A stretch of DNA of 64,000 nt from a bacterium (GTDB lineage: Bacteria; Hydrothermota; Tepidihabitantia; SM23-42; JAOAFX01), in NCBI GenBank assembly GCA_036382775.1, contig DASVHD010000005.1, forward strand, positions 31,386 to 95,385, given 5' to 3'. Under the pieces are notes generated by a model. The model saw only the letters and a list, made by a program, of their open reading frames with translations, had not been told where the DNA came from and did no database searches. The position numbers and the translations under genes were made by a program. Shown here one piece after another: positions 49,293 through 57,394 of this stretch. The stretch's first letter is position 1. Each line of letters opens with the position of its first letter.

Positions 49293-51371
49293 ATGTTAGG
49301 CAAAACAGGAATTTGCGTGGCCATAATTCTAATATTCGCATTTAGTCAGTCAGTGTACAAGAACAACGGCCAAGTACGTCTGGCACCCAGAATGCTTAAT
49401 TACCAGGGCTATTTGACCGACACCCAAGGCAATCCAATAACCAATCCTTCAGTTTCGATGACCTTCGCGATATTCGATGCTGTATCTGCGGGCAATCAGA
49501 AGTGGACGGAGACACAAAGCACGGTCAGTGTGGACAAGGGCATATTTAATGTGCTCTTGGGCAGCGTCTCTCCGATCCCGGATAGCGTTTTCACCAACAG
49601 CACTAACCGCTGGCTGGAATTGTCCGTGGCGGGTCAAACACTATCACCCCGGACTCAAATCGTGTCCAGCGTATATTCATACACCTCAACCTATTCTGAC
49701 ACCGCGCAGTATTCCCGTAATGCCGCACCTGATAACGACTGGATATTTCTGATTTCCGATGGTGCTGATACGACCCTTCAAATGGGTGGCAGGTGGGGTC
49801 TTACCCGTTCTGGAAACGTCCTGTATGGTAGTGCAGATAGCACACATGTGAATTTTGGGGTCGCGTGCACGACCGGAAGAGCGGGACAGCCTTCTAGATA
49901 CTGCACCGTCGCTGGAGGAAGCTACAACACGGCTAGCAGTTCTAATGCGACCGTAAGCGGTGGATTTAGGAACAATGCCAGTGGCCTTTGTGCGACTGTA
50001 GGCGGCGGATGGGCTGATACTGCGAAGGCGCTATATGGAGGTGCACTTTCTGGCTATAGCAATCTTGCCGGTGATAACGCAGTAGATACTGCGGCGGCTG
50101 TTTGTGCAGGATATAACAATTCTGCACTGGCGAGGTTTGCGTTTGTCGGCGGCGGCTGGGACAACACAGCCAGCGAATATGCTACAACCGTAAGTGGCGG
50201 CTATTTAAACACTGCAAATAATTATTATACTGCCGTGGGAGGCGGTGTAAATAATATCGCAAGCGGTCAATGCGCGACCGTAGGTGGTGGAATCAATAAT
50301 GCCGCCAGCGGTTATTATGCCGCAATGGGTGGTGGTAATGGCAATGTTGCCAGCGGCTATGCATCAGTCGTGGCAGGTGGATCCCTTGATAGTGCCGTTG
50401 CGAATTATGGTGGTGTATTTTCGGGTTACAATAACCTGGCGGGCGACGCTGCGGAAGACAGCTTTGCTACCGTGTGTGGTGGGTTATATAATGCGGCTAC
50501 AGCAAGAGTAAGCTATATTGGCGGAGGTAGAAACAATACCGCCCGTGGATATGCTTCCACGATTGGAGGTGGAGATGATAACGATGTTGGTTGGAGTTAT
50601 GCGACTGTGGGCGGTGGATCATTCAACTCCGCCGATTCCGCTTATTCGACCGTGGGAGGAGGAAGTAATAATCACACTTATGATAATTATGCGACTGTAG
50701 GCGGGGGGCAACAAAACATCGCGAGTAGCAATCATGCGATTATTAGTGGCGGACTGCTGAATAGAGCAACTAATACTTACGCGACTGTGGGCGGTGGCAG
50801 AGCGGATACAGCCAGCGGCATTAACGCTACAGTTCCTGGTGGCATTGCCAACAAAGCTGCTGGTAATTATTCGTTTGCTGCTGGTAGACGTGCGAAAGCA
50901 AACAACCAGGGTTGTTTTGTCTGGGGTGATGCGACAGATGCTGATGTTGCTGCCAATGTAGATAACCGTTGGGTAGCACGCTGCAGCGGAGGAGTATATT
51001 TTTATACTAACAGCTCGCTTTCCAGCGGTGTTTATGTAGCTGCCGGAGGTAATTCTTGGTCCGCGGTCAGTGACCGCAATATGAAAGAAAATTTTGAACC
51101 CGTGGACGGCGCGGTTGTTCTTAACAAGCTGTCGCAAATGCCGATCACAACCTGGAATTATAAATCCCAGGATCCCTCGATCCGGCATATTGGACCCATG
51201 GCGCAGGATTTTGCTGGTTTTGGCGTGGGTGAGGACGATAAGCACATCACGACGATCGATGCGGACGGCATTGCCCTAGCCGCGATACAGGAATTAGCCA
51301 AGCAGGTGCAGGAATTAAAAGCGGAAAACAAAAAACTGCAAGAACGGATCGAGACGCTGGAAAACAGGTAA
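49293..51371 (+). CDS. Surface protein: YadA-head-like repeats + S74 intramolecular chaperone
   Basis: 692 residues. A signal peptide and an N-terminal domain (MLNYQGYLTDTQGNPI; IVSSVYSYTSTYSDTAQYSR) are followed by about twenty YadA-head/Hep_Hag-type repeats of the form YATVGGGxxNxASG. The C-terminus is a peptidase S74 domain: SDRNMKENFEPVDG (Ser-Lys dyad), WNYKSQDPSIRHIGPMAQDF, then a coiled coil (ELKAENKKLQERIETLENR). S74 domains trimerise the protein and cut themselves off. It is probably a trimeric fibre on the cell surface. Two cysteines (QCATVGGG, VWGD region) are unusual in such repeats. Confidence 0.88.
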   Translation: MLGKTGICVAIILIFAFSQSVYKNNGQVRLAPRMLNYQGYLTDTQGNPITNPSVSMTFAIFDAVSAGNQKWTETQSTVSVDKGIFNVLLGSVSPIPDSVFTNSTNRWLELSVAGQTLSPRTQIVSSVYSYTSTYSDTAQYSRNAAPDNDWIFLISDGADTTLQMGGRWGLTRSGNVLYGSADSTHVNFGVACTTGRAGQPSRYCTVAGGSYNTASSSNATVSGGFRNNASGLCATVGGGWADTAKALYGGALSGYSNLAGDNAVDTAAAVCAGYNNSALARFAFVGGGWDNTASEYATTVSGGYLNTANNYYTAVGGGVNNIASGQCATVGGGINNAASGYYAAMGGGNGNVASGYASVVAGGSLDSAVANYGGVFSGYNNLAGDAAEDSFATVCGGLYNAATARVSYIGGGRNNTARGYASTIGGGDDNDVGWSYATVGGGSFNSADSAYSTVGGGSNNHTYDNYATVGGGQQNIASSNHAIISGGLLNRATNTYATVGGGRADTASGINATVPGGIANKAAGNYSFAAGRRAKANNQGCFVWGDATDADVAANVDNRWVARCSGGVYFYTNSSLSSGVYVAAGGNSWSAVSDRNMKENFEPVDGAVVLNKLSQMPITTWNYKSQDPSIRHIGPMAQDFAGFGVGEDDKHITTIDADGIALAAIQELAKQVQELKAENKKLQERIETLENR

Positions 51372-51420
51372 TTCGAACAATCCAAACTGTTTGGTTTTGT
51401 ACATATTTTACTCTTATTTC

Positions 51421-51909
51421 CTATTCTTTGGTTACCGGCTTACGCGTTAGATCGAGAAATACTGCCGGTCTATGTAAACTTAAGATATCCTTAGCAGCCA
51501 ATATCAGCGTCCTTGTATACAATGTTTTTGAAATATCGGATGGATTCTTAAATTTAGGTGATGCAATGATGTCAAAAAAGCACGGCATCCAAACTTTGCC
51601 GGCGAATATGCAACTTCCCCCGATGTTATCGATCCTGACCGGATATTTCAAAGGAGCATAACCTGCGGGCATTCCGTTAACCTTGACCATCGCACCCGGA
51701 GGGTTGGTATAAATAGTTATCTCTTTTAAAAAGATCCTGGGGGCACAGCCGGCAAGGGTTACAAAGAAAATAAATCCCGTTAGAGAACTCCATCCTCTGA
51801 AGGGAATGCGCGACGGCGGTATTAAACCGCCGTCAGCTTTATTCGGAAATAACCACTGCTTAAAATCGGTGGTTTTCTCTAACGGGATGAACATATTTAT
51901 TAGTTTCAT
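51421..51909 (-). CDS. PEGA-like lipoprotein with in-frame palindromic insertion
   Basis: 162 residues. The mature part starts at Cys55 and has a PEGA-type unit (IYTNPPGAMVKVNGMPAGYA, PLKYPV). The signal peptide is split. The N-terminal MKLINMFI and the hydrophobic FIFFVTLAGC are separated by 39 residues that are rich in Pro, Trp and charges and are encoded by a 115-bp palindromic element. Removing these gives MKLINMFIFFVTLAGC, a normal lipoprotein signal. The altered protein may be poorly exported. The start is supported only weakly (AGAGAAAAA). Confidence 0.72.
   Translation of the reverse strand: MKLINMFIPLEKTTDFKQWLFPNKADGGLIPPSRIPFRGWSSLTGFIFFVTLAGCAPRIFLKEITIYTNPPGAMVKVNGMPAGYAPLKYPVRIDNIGGSCIFAGKVWMPCFFDIIASPKFKNPSDISKTLYTRTLILAAKDILSLHRPAVFLDLTRKPVTKE
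51774..51888. repeat. 115-bp nested palindromic element inside the PEGA gene
   Basis: Outer 14-base inverted repeats ATCCCGTTAGAGAA (51774-51787) and TTCTCTAACGGGAT (51875-51888). Inside are a hairpin GACGGCGGT (51812-51820)/ACCGCCGTC (51826-51834) and a third one ACCAC/GTGGT (51852-51874). The nested stems look like a mobile palindromic element. Confidence 0.85.
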
Positions 51910-51924
51910 TTTTTCTCTTGATTA

Positions 51925-51953
51925 ATAGTATACACCTTTTTACATATTGTCAA
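51925..51953 (-). promoter_or_regulatory. Promoter for the PEGA gene
   Basis: Leftward TTGACA (51953-51948), 17 bp, TACTAT (51930-51925). Confidence 0.45.
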
Positions 51954-52067
51954 TCAGCAGGAATTTATCATAAGTCCGCATATTTCACTGTGCATACCAG
52001 TTGTCAAGGGAACTCAGTTATTTAACAACGAACAGCCCAACCACGCCTTTTACCATTATTTTTACCC

Positions 52068-52095
52068 TTGCTTTTTTAATGATATGACTTATAAT
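52068..52095 (+). promoter_or_regulatory. Promoter for the eight-repeat propeller gene
   Basis: TTGCTT (52068-52073), 16 bp, TATAAT (52090-52095). GAGGAG stands eight bases before the ATG at 52113. Confidence 0.5.
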
Positions 52096-52112
52096 AAAGT
52101 GAGGAGATAGTT

Positions 52113-53639
52113 ATGAAGACGTACAATGTCTTAAGATTCGTTATATGCTTGCTCCTACCCCTCATCCTTCTTGCCCAGGGAGAGTGCTGGGTCTATCGCT
52201 ATAATGGATCAGGAAATGGTTCGGATGTTACCAATTCCATTGTCTACGGTGCTGATAGCAATATTTATGCAGCGGGATATTGCCTTGGTAACGATGCAAG
52301 TAACGACATCGCAGTGATCAGCCTTACAAACGCCGGTGATACTAACTGGATATACCAGTACAACGCGGCAGATTGTGATGATCAAGTCAATTCCGTTATC
52401 TATGGTGCCGATGGTAACATATATGTCGCGGGACGTAGTGGTTGGGGTTCTTTTATTAACTTTATAGTAATTAGCCTTTCACCTATTGGTGATACAAACT
52501 GGGTATATTGGTATGATGGATATGGCACAAGTCAAATCAATTCCATAGTCTATGGTGCCGATGGCAACATCTATGCCGCGGGATCTAGCTATGGTAGTAG
52601 TTCTAATCCTGATTTTTCGGTGATCAGCATTGCGACTCTCGGTATTGTTAACTGGATATATCGCTATAATGGACCAGGAAATAGTGAGGATTATGCCTAT
52701 TCTATTGTCTACGGTGCTGATGGTAATATCTATGCCGCGGGATCTAGCTATGGCAACGGTACCAGTCAGGACTTTACGGTGTTAAGCCTTACGACTGCTC
52801 ACGATACCAATTGGGTATACCGGTATAATGGGCCAGGAAATGGTTGGGATGAGGCTAGATCTATTATTTATGGCGCTGATGGCAATATTTATGCTGCAGG
52901 GCGTAGTTGGAGAAGTAGTACTAATTATGATTTTATTGTGGTCAGCCTCAGTACTGCGGGCGACACCAACTGGGTTTACCGGTATAATGGCCCGGGGAAT
53001 TACAATGATTACGCCAATTCCCTTATCTATGGTGCCGATGGCAATATCTATGCTGCAGGATCTAGTTATGCAAGTTTCACCGATAATGATTTTACGGTGA
53101 TTAGCCTTAGCCCTACCGGCAGTACCAATTGGGTATATCGATATAACGGGCCAGAGAATAACAATGACTATGCCAATTCCGTTGTCTATGGTGCGGATGG
53201 CAATATTTATACTGCTGGAGTTGATTTTAGCCATACCGGCAATGACTTTATTGTGATTAGCCTTTCACCTGCTGGTGATGCCAATTGGATTTACAGATAT
53301 AATGGACCAGGGAATGGTGATGACAGAGCTTCTGATATTGTCTACGGTTCTGATGGTAATATTTACGCTGCTGGATATAGCACCGGGAATGGTACTGATG
53401 AAGACTTCACGGTGATCAGCCTTCCACCGCACCTTGGGGTGGAAGAGGAAAAAAATATTGCAGTGAAAACTAGAACTAATGCTACTATCATCAACGGTCC
53501 TCTACAGTTGCCAAAGGACAAAAAATGCCGCGTCTTCGACATCACGGGCCGGATCGTAATGCCGGATAAAATCAAACCCGGAATATATTTTATTGAGGTT
53601 GACGGCCAGATAATGCAGAAGGTCATAAAGATACGATGA
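52113..53639 (+). CDS. Secreted eight-repeat beta-propeller protein with sorting-type tail
   Basis: 508 residues. Signal LRFVICLLLPLILLAQ, then eight repeats of about 51 residues with the core TNWVYRYNGPGN, SIVYGADGNIYAAG, DFTVISLS. The repeats are close at DNA level too, which marks recent duplication. The C-terminus reads CRVFDITGRIVMPDKIKPGI then YFIEVDGQIMQKVIKIR, a short sorting-type tail. The DNA downstream holds a decayed copy of that tail, and a further fragment lies beyond the aldehyde dehydrogenase. Likely surface-exposed. Confidence 0.82.
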   Translation: MKTYNVLRFVICLLLPLILLAQGECWVYRYNGSGNGSDVTNSIVYGADSNIYAAGYCLGNDASNDIAVISLTNAGDTNWIYQYNAADCDDQVNSVIYGADGNIYVAGRSGWGSFINFIVISLSPIGDTNWVYWYDGYGTSQINSIVYGADGNIYAAGSSYGSSSNPDFSVISIATLGIVNWIYRYNGPGNSEDYAYSIVYGADGNIYAAGSSYGNGTSQDFTVLSLTTAHDTNWVYRYNGPGNGWDEARSIIYGADGNIYAAGRSWRSSTNYDFIVVSLSTAGDTNWVYRYNGPGNYNDYANSLIYGADGNIYAAGSSYASFTDNDFTVISLSPTGSTNWVYRYNGPENNNDYANSVVYGADGNIYTAGVDFSHTGNDFIVISLSPAGDANWIYRYNGPGNGDDRASDIVYGSDGNIYAAGYSTGNGTDEDFTVISLPPHLGVEEEKNIAVKTRTNATIINGPLQLPKDKKCRVFDITGRIVMPDKIKPGIYFIEVDGQIMQKVIKIR

Positions 53640-53689
53640 TGTCTATCACTGTAATCTTATATTCAATCACCGTAATCAATTGCGAAGCA

Positions 53690-53758
53690 ATGAAGCCTGG
53701 CGTCTATTTCATACAGATCGACGATGAGATTGTACAAAAAGTTGTGAAAGTAAGGTAA
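53690..53758 (+). pseudogene. Remnant of a sorting-type C-terminal tail
   Basis: In frame: MKPGVYFIQIDDEIVQKVVK then VR and a stop, which aligns with the end of the 52113 gene (KPGIYFIEVDGQIMQKVIKIR). The rest of the gene is gone. Confidence 0.7.
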
Positions 53759-53923
53759 GTTTCTTCGAACAAACCAGCCCGTCTGGTTTGTTCAAAAATA
53801 ACACTTGCAGTCAATCAGGGGGATATTAGATGAAGACAGGGCGGTCGGAATCAAATCATTACATTTAAACAAAATAACGCCCCAAATCGTAACCCGGAGA
53901 GGGTACAACCTTATCAAAACATA

Positions 53924-53972
53924 TGGGGAGCAACCGCAAAGATCGCTCCCCGTTTTCTATTTGTGCTAGATT
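53924..53972 (+). repeat. Hairpin repeat, second copy
   Basis: GGGGAGC (53925-53931) and GCTCCCC (53945-53951) with a 13-base loop, then GTTTTCTATTTGTGCTAGATT. It fits a weak terminator and matches 48685-48731. Confidence 0.45.
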
Positions 53973-54068
53973 CCCCTCAATATGACTTTCGGGACTATGG
54001 TGCGCCACCTGTGCGAAAAACACCGGTTGAAAAGACAGTCGGTAGTGACTTAATAGCAACACGCATCC

Positions 54069-54096
54069 TTGACTTTTATAGTCAATAGAACATAAT
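54069..54096 (+). promoter_or_regulatory. Promoter for the aldehyde dehydrogenase gene
   Basis: TTGACT (54069-54074), 16 bp, CATAAT (54091-54096). Confidence 0.6.
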
Positions 54097-54114
54097 TGAA
54101 TTGGTAAGACAGCC

Positions 54115-55545
54115 ATGAACGAGAATAATCCCATATCCGGCATCGATATTGAGCAGATCATTTCAAATGCGGTAAAAGCTGCTGAAACCTTCAGGCGCTT
54201 AGACCAGGCAGAAACCGACCGCATAACAAGAGCCGTTTTTGAGGCGGGGTTCAATAACCGTCATCACTTAGCCAAACTGGCATACAAAGAGACCAAGCTG
54301 GGCAGATGGGAAGACAAAGTCATCAAAAACGTCATTGCCACCCGCTTCGTCTATGAAGACATTAAAGACATCAAAACTGTCGGCGTCATTGCTGAGGACA
54401 AAGAACATGGGATCGTCGAGGTAGCACAACCCATGGGTCCGATTTTCGCGGTCACGCCTATAACCAACCCCACTTCAACGGTTCTTTTCAAGATCTTGAT
54501 TTCCATGAAGTCGAGAAACCCGATCATCATCCGACCGCACGGTTCAGCCAGAAAGTGTTCAGTTGAAGCATGCCGCATTACTTATGACGCTGCGCTCAAA
54601 GCCGGCGCTCCGGAGAACTGCATACAATGGATAAAAACGTCGACCAAAGAGGAAGTGCTGGCGCTGATGGCGCACAGGAAGATTGCCCTCATTTTGGCCA
54701 CCGGTTCGGTTGAACTCGTGAGAGCATCTTACCGGTCCGGCAATCCGGCGATCGGTATAGGTCCGGGGAACGTACCAGTCTACATTGGGAAATCAGCAGT
54801 TATTCCCTTTGCCGTTGAACAAATCATCATTTCCAAAACATTCGATAATGGAACCGTCTGCGCCAGCGAGCAGGCAGTCGTCGTCAATAAATCAAATGCC
54901 AACGAGGTGATTACAGAATTTAAAAAACAAAAAGCCTATTTCCTTTCTGATGAGGAAATAAAGCGCCTTGAGCCAGTTGTATTCAATAAAGAACAGATAG
55001 TCATGAGGGTTGAAGTCATTGGTCAACCCGCCCATTTGATCGCGGAAATGGCTGGCATCAAAGTGCCGCCAGACACCACGGTTTTGATTGCTCCCCTCAA
55101 AGACGTTGGTATCGAAGCTCCGATATCGCTTGAAATACTTGCTCCGATTCTGGCATTTTATGTTGCTGAAGACTTTGAACAAGCTATTGCACTTTGCTGT
55201 AAGATAAACCAGCATGGCGGACTGGGGCATACCGCAAGCATTTTCTCGAATGATGAAGACAAGATAGCATATTTTGCTTCGGTCGTGAACGCGGGCCGGA
55301 TCCTGGTGAACACGCCTGCGTCGCAGGGCGCTCTGGGAGGCACATACAATAAACTCAGACCCTCACTAATGCTTGCCTGCGGTTCCGGCGGGAAAAATAT
55401 CACCACCGACAACATCTCGGTCCGGCACCTCTTGAACATCTACCGCATAGCCAAGCGCAATGTGTGCCTTCATATGCAAGACCGTTATATTCACAATTAC
55501 CTCGACGACCACCTTGATGCCCGAGAGATCGAAAAGCTTGGTTAG
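54115..55545 (+). CDS. CoA-acylating acetaldehyde dehydrogenase (AdhE N-terminal/EutE type)
   Basis: 476 residues, stand-alone. Converts acetaldehyde (or another aldehyde) and CoA to acyl-CoA with NAD. The catalytic Cys lies in FDNGTVCASEQAVVV, and the start resembles the AdhE N-terminal half (DRITRAVFEAG; TKLGRWEDKVIKNVIAT; AVTPITNPTSTVLFK). The iron alcohol dehydrogenase half of AdhE is missing. Decayed fragments of other genes lie on both sides, suggesting that it sits in a rearranged site. Confidence 0.93.
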   Translation: MNENNPISGIDIEQIISNAVKAAETFRRLDQAETDRITRAVFEAGFNNRHHLAKLAYKETKLGRWEDKVIKNVIATRFVYEDIKDIKTVGVIAEDKEHGIVEVAQPMGPIFAVTPITNPTSTVLFKILISMKSRNPIIIRPHGSARKCSVEACRITYDAALKAGAPENCIQWIKTSTKEEVLALMAHRKIALILATGSVELVRASYRSGNPAIGIGPGNVPVYIGKSAVIPFAVEQIIISKTFDNGTVCASEQAVVVNKSNANEVITEFKKQKAYFLSDEEIKRLEPVVFNKEQIVMRVEVIGQPAHLIAEMAGIKVPPDTTVLIAPLKDVGIEAPISLEILAPILAFYVAEDFEQAIALCCKINQHGGLGHTASIFSNDEDKIAYFASVVNAGRILVNTPASQGALGGTYNKLRPSLMLACGSGGKNITTDNISVRHLLNIYRIAKRNVCLHMQDRYIHNYLDDHLDAREIEKLG

Positions 55546-55571
55546 CTCCATATCAGCACGGTTGTCAAATT

Positions 55572-55656
55572 TCACAGACTGCCGCCGTTGACATTGAGCG
55601 CCGGGCCGTTGGTGCTGCTAGAAATTAGAAGCTCATACTCGGATTTTTTATAAAGA
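55572..55656 (-). pseudogene. C-terminal remnant of a short-chain dehydrogenase
   Basis: On the minus strand the frame ends SSTNGPALNVNGGSL and a stop, the usual end of SDR enzymes (N-G-x-x-x-N-V-x-G-G). Only about 28 codons are left. Confidence 0.6.
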
Positions 55657-55760
55657 TATCGCCAAATCATTACCTATGGTACTAACGGCAATATCTGTGC
55701 AATAGAGAGAAGTGACGGTGAACAGCTTTTTTCCGGATTTGGGTGTGGAAGTAGAAGTAG
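55657..55760 (+). pseudogene. Remnant of a 52113-type propeller gene
   Basis: Reads YRQIITYGTNGNICAI and, after a frameshift, LGVEVEV. These align with the repeat SIVYGADGNIYAAG and the LGVEEEK stretch of the 52113 gene. It touches the SDR remnant at 55657. Confidence 0.6.
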
Positions 55761-55761
55761 T

Positions 55762-57237
55762 CTAGTTCTTAATCATTCGCATTTCGGTATCCACCCATTC
55801 TTTCATGAACGAATATACGTCTCCGGATACATAATGGTTGGCATCAAAAATTCTTAAAACACAGTCAATGCCGGCCTGTTTCATTACCCGCTCGGCTTTC
55901 ATGGATTCTTCGGGATCGATTAGCTGATCCCCGGAGCAGTGCGCTAGATACGGCTTTACTTTATGTTTTTTAAGACCTCCAAGCGCCTTTGCATCGACAC
56001 AAAAATCAGGGAATGCACCGGCATAAGCAAAATACGAACGTACCAATTCCGGATGCCGGATAGCGCACTCGTTTGCTATAGTTGCTCCAGCGCAGTGGCC
56101 GATCATAAATACTTCAGACCCGGAAACGCGATAACGCTTTCGCGTATCCGCCGCGCAGGCAAAGATCCACTCGATATTAAAATCGTTAATGACCTTAAAC
56201 CATGAAGTATCCTTATCAAGATCATAGGGCGGTGACGCGGTCCACCCTTCCTTGCGTTCATCCATAAATTGGTCGGTATGCGGATAGGGATAACGAGGCA
56301 CGATATATATCACACCATCCCTGCCTACATTGTCGGCCAGCATGCCATAGTCAATTTCGGTCGAGCCCCCTCCATGGAGGATCAGGCATAACGGATATTT
56401 CTCTTTTGAAACATCGTAATCCGGCGGCAACAACGTTATATAAGTCCCCAAACTGGGCATCTCAACATAGTTCCTGATATAATTTTTCGGTTTGTTCAGC
56501 AACTTGTTACGTTCGCACCGTTGCAGTCCATTGACAAAGCGCTCATCATCCCGGATCAATTTTAAATTTTCGTCCTGCGGAGGATACTTGGAATCCTCCC
56601 AGCCGGCATCAATAGCGTATTCCCATGCATTCAGGCATTTTTCCCTGTTCCCGATCATCGCGTACGCGCAAGCGAGGCAATACCAAGATTTTTTATCCTG
56701 GGGATCAGCGTACAGCCATGTTTCATAATATTTTATCGCGTTCTCATAATCGCCCCTTTCCAGCGCCGCATTGGCTTTGACACGCCAGGACTCCCCCAGC
56801 ATTTGACCTAGCTTAAAGCGAATGGTCAAGGGCGAAACCGGATCCAACGTGGCGGTCAACACGATTTCCGCATCTTTTCGCAAGACAGTCATCGTTAGTT
56901 TCTGGCCAGCCACGGAGCTATTCATGTAATCACGGAATGTCTCGTTATTGTCGATTTTCTGATCGTCAATGATAGTCACGATATCACCGAATTTAAAACC
57001 GGCTTTTGCCGCCGGACCTTCGGGGTCGATATATTCTATGATCACGCCGTTTTCGCAGGTCTTCGTTGCGATACCCAAATATCCCGTTCTTTCGATCGCT
57101 TCACGTCGTTCAGGATTTATTCTCAGGCGGTCCCCTGATTCCATGACTGGCGGTGGTGCAATACCGCCAGCGATAATTAACTTAGACACTGACAAACAAA
57201 CTATCGCTTTACTTAATGCTGTAAATAGTTTAGTCAT
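55762..57237 (-). CDS. Exported PDZ-TPR-esterase protein with Cys nucleophile
   Basis: 491 residues from the ATG at 57237 (GGGAGG before it). Signal (AIVCLSVSKLIIAGGIA), PDZ domain (GYLGIATKTCENGVIIEYID, GPAAKAGFKFGDIV), TPR segment (ENAIKYYETWLYADPQDKKS), then an alpha/beta hydrolase of esterase-D/PHB-depolymerase type: LCLILHGGG (oxyanion), FMIGHCAGATIAN, HCSGDQLIDPEES (Asp) and DANHYVSG (His). The nucleophile elbow reads G-H-C-A-G, so Cys replaces Ser. Substrate unknown. Confidence 0.85.
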   Translation of the reverse strand: MTKLFTALSKAIVCLSVSKLIIAGGIAPPPVMESGDRLRINPERREAIERTGYLGIATKTCENGVIIEYIDPEGPAAKAGFKFGDIVTIIDDQKIDNNETFRDYMNSSVAGQKLTMTVLRKDAEIVLTATLDPVSPLTIRFKLGQMLGESWRVKANAALERGDYENAIKYYETWLYADPQDKKSWYCLACAYAMIGNREKCLNAWEYAIDAGWEDSKYPPQDENLKLIRDDERFVNGLQRCERNKLLNKPKNYIRNYVEMPSLGTYITLLPPDYDVSKEKYPLCLILHGGGSTEIDYGMLADNVGRDGVIYIVPRYPYPHTDQFMDERKEGWTASPPYDLDKDTSWFKVINDFNIEWIFACAADTRKRYRVSGSEVFMIGHCAGATIANECAIRHPELVRSYFAYAGAFPDFCVDAKALGGLKKHKVKPYLAHCSGDQLIDPEESMKAERVMKQAGIDCVLRIFDANHYVSGDVYSFMKEWVDTEMRMIKN

Positions 57238-57253
57238 TCTGCCTCCCGGTATG

Positions 57254-57281
57254 AATATAATTGAAAAAAATGCGCTGTCAA
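57254..57281 (-). promoter_or_regulatory. Promoter for the PDZ-esterase gene
   Basis: Leftward TTGACA (57281-57276), 16 bp, TATATT (57259-57254). Confidence 0.55.
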
Positions 57282-57394
57282 TATTATGACTTATAAAGTT
57301 TGTCAATTGTTCAAGTATGGATGTGTTTAATTAAAATAAAACAGGAATGCAACTTGACTTAGTATATTAGTATATTGCTCGTTGAAAGGATTTT

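Noticed and set aside
52200..53420. Regular DNA repeats that could suggest a CRISPR array
   Set aside because: Period of about 153 bp, all in frame and coding for propeller blades; no spacer-like unique segments of 30-40 bp.
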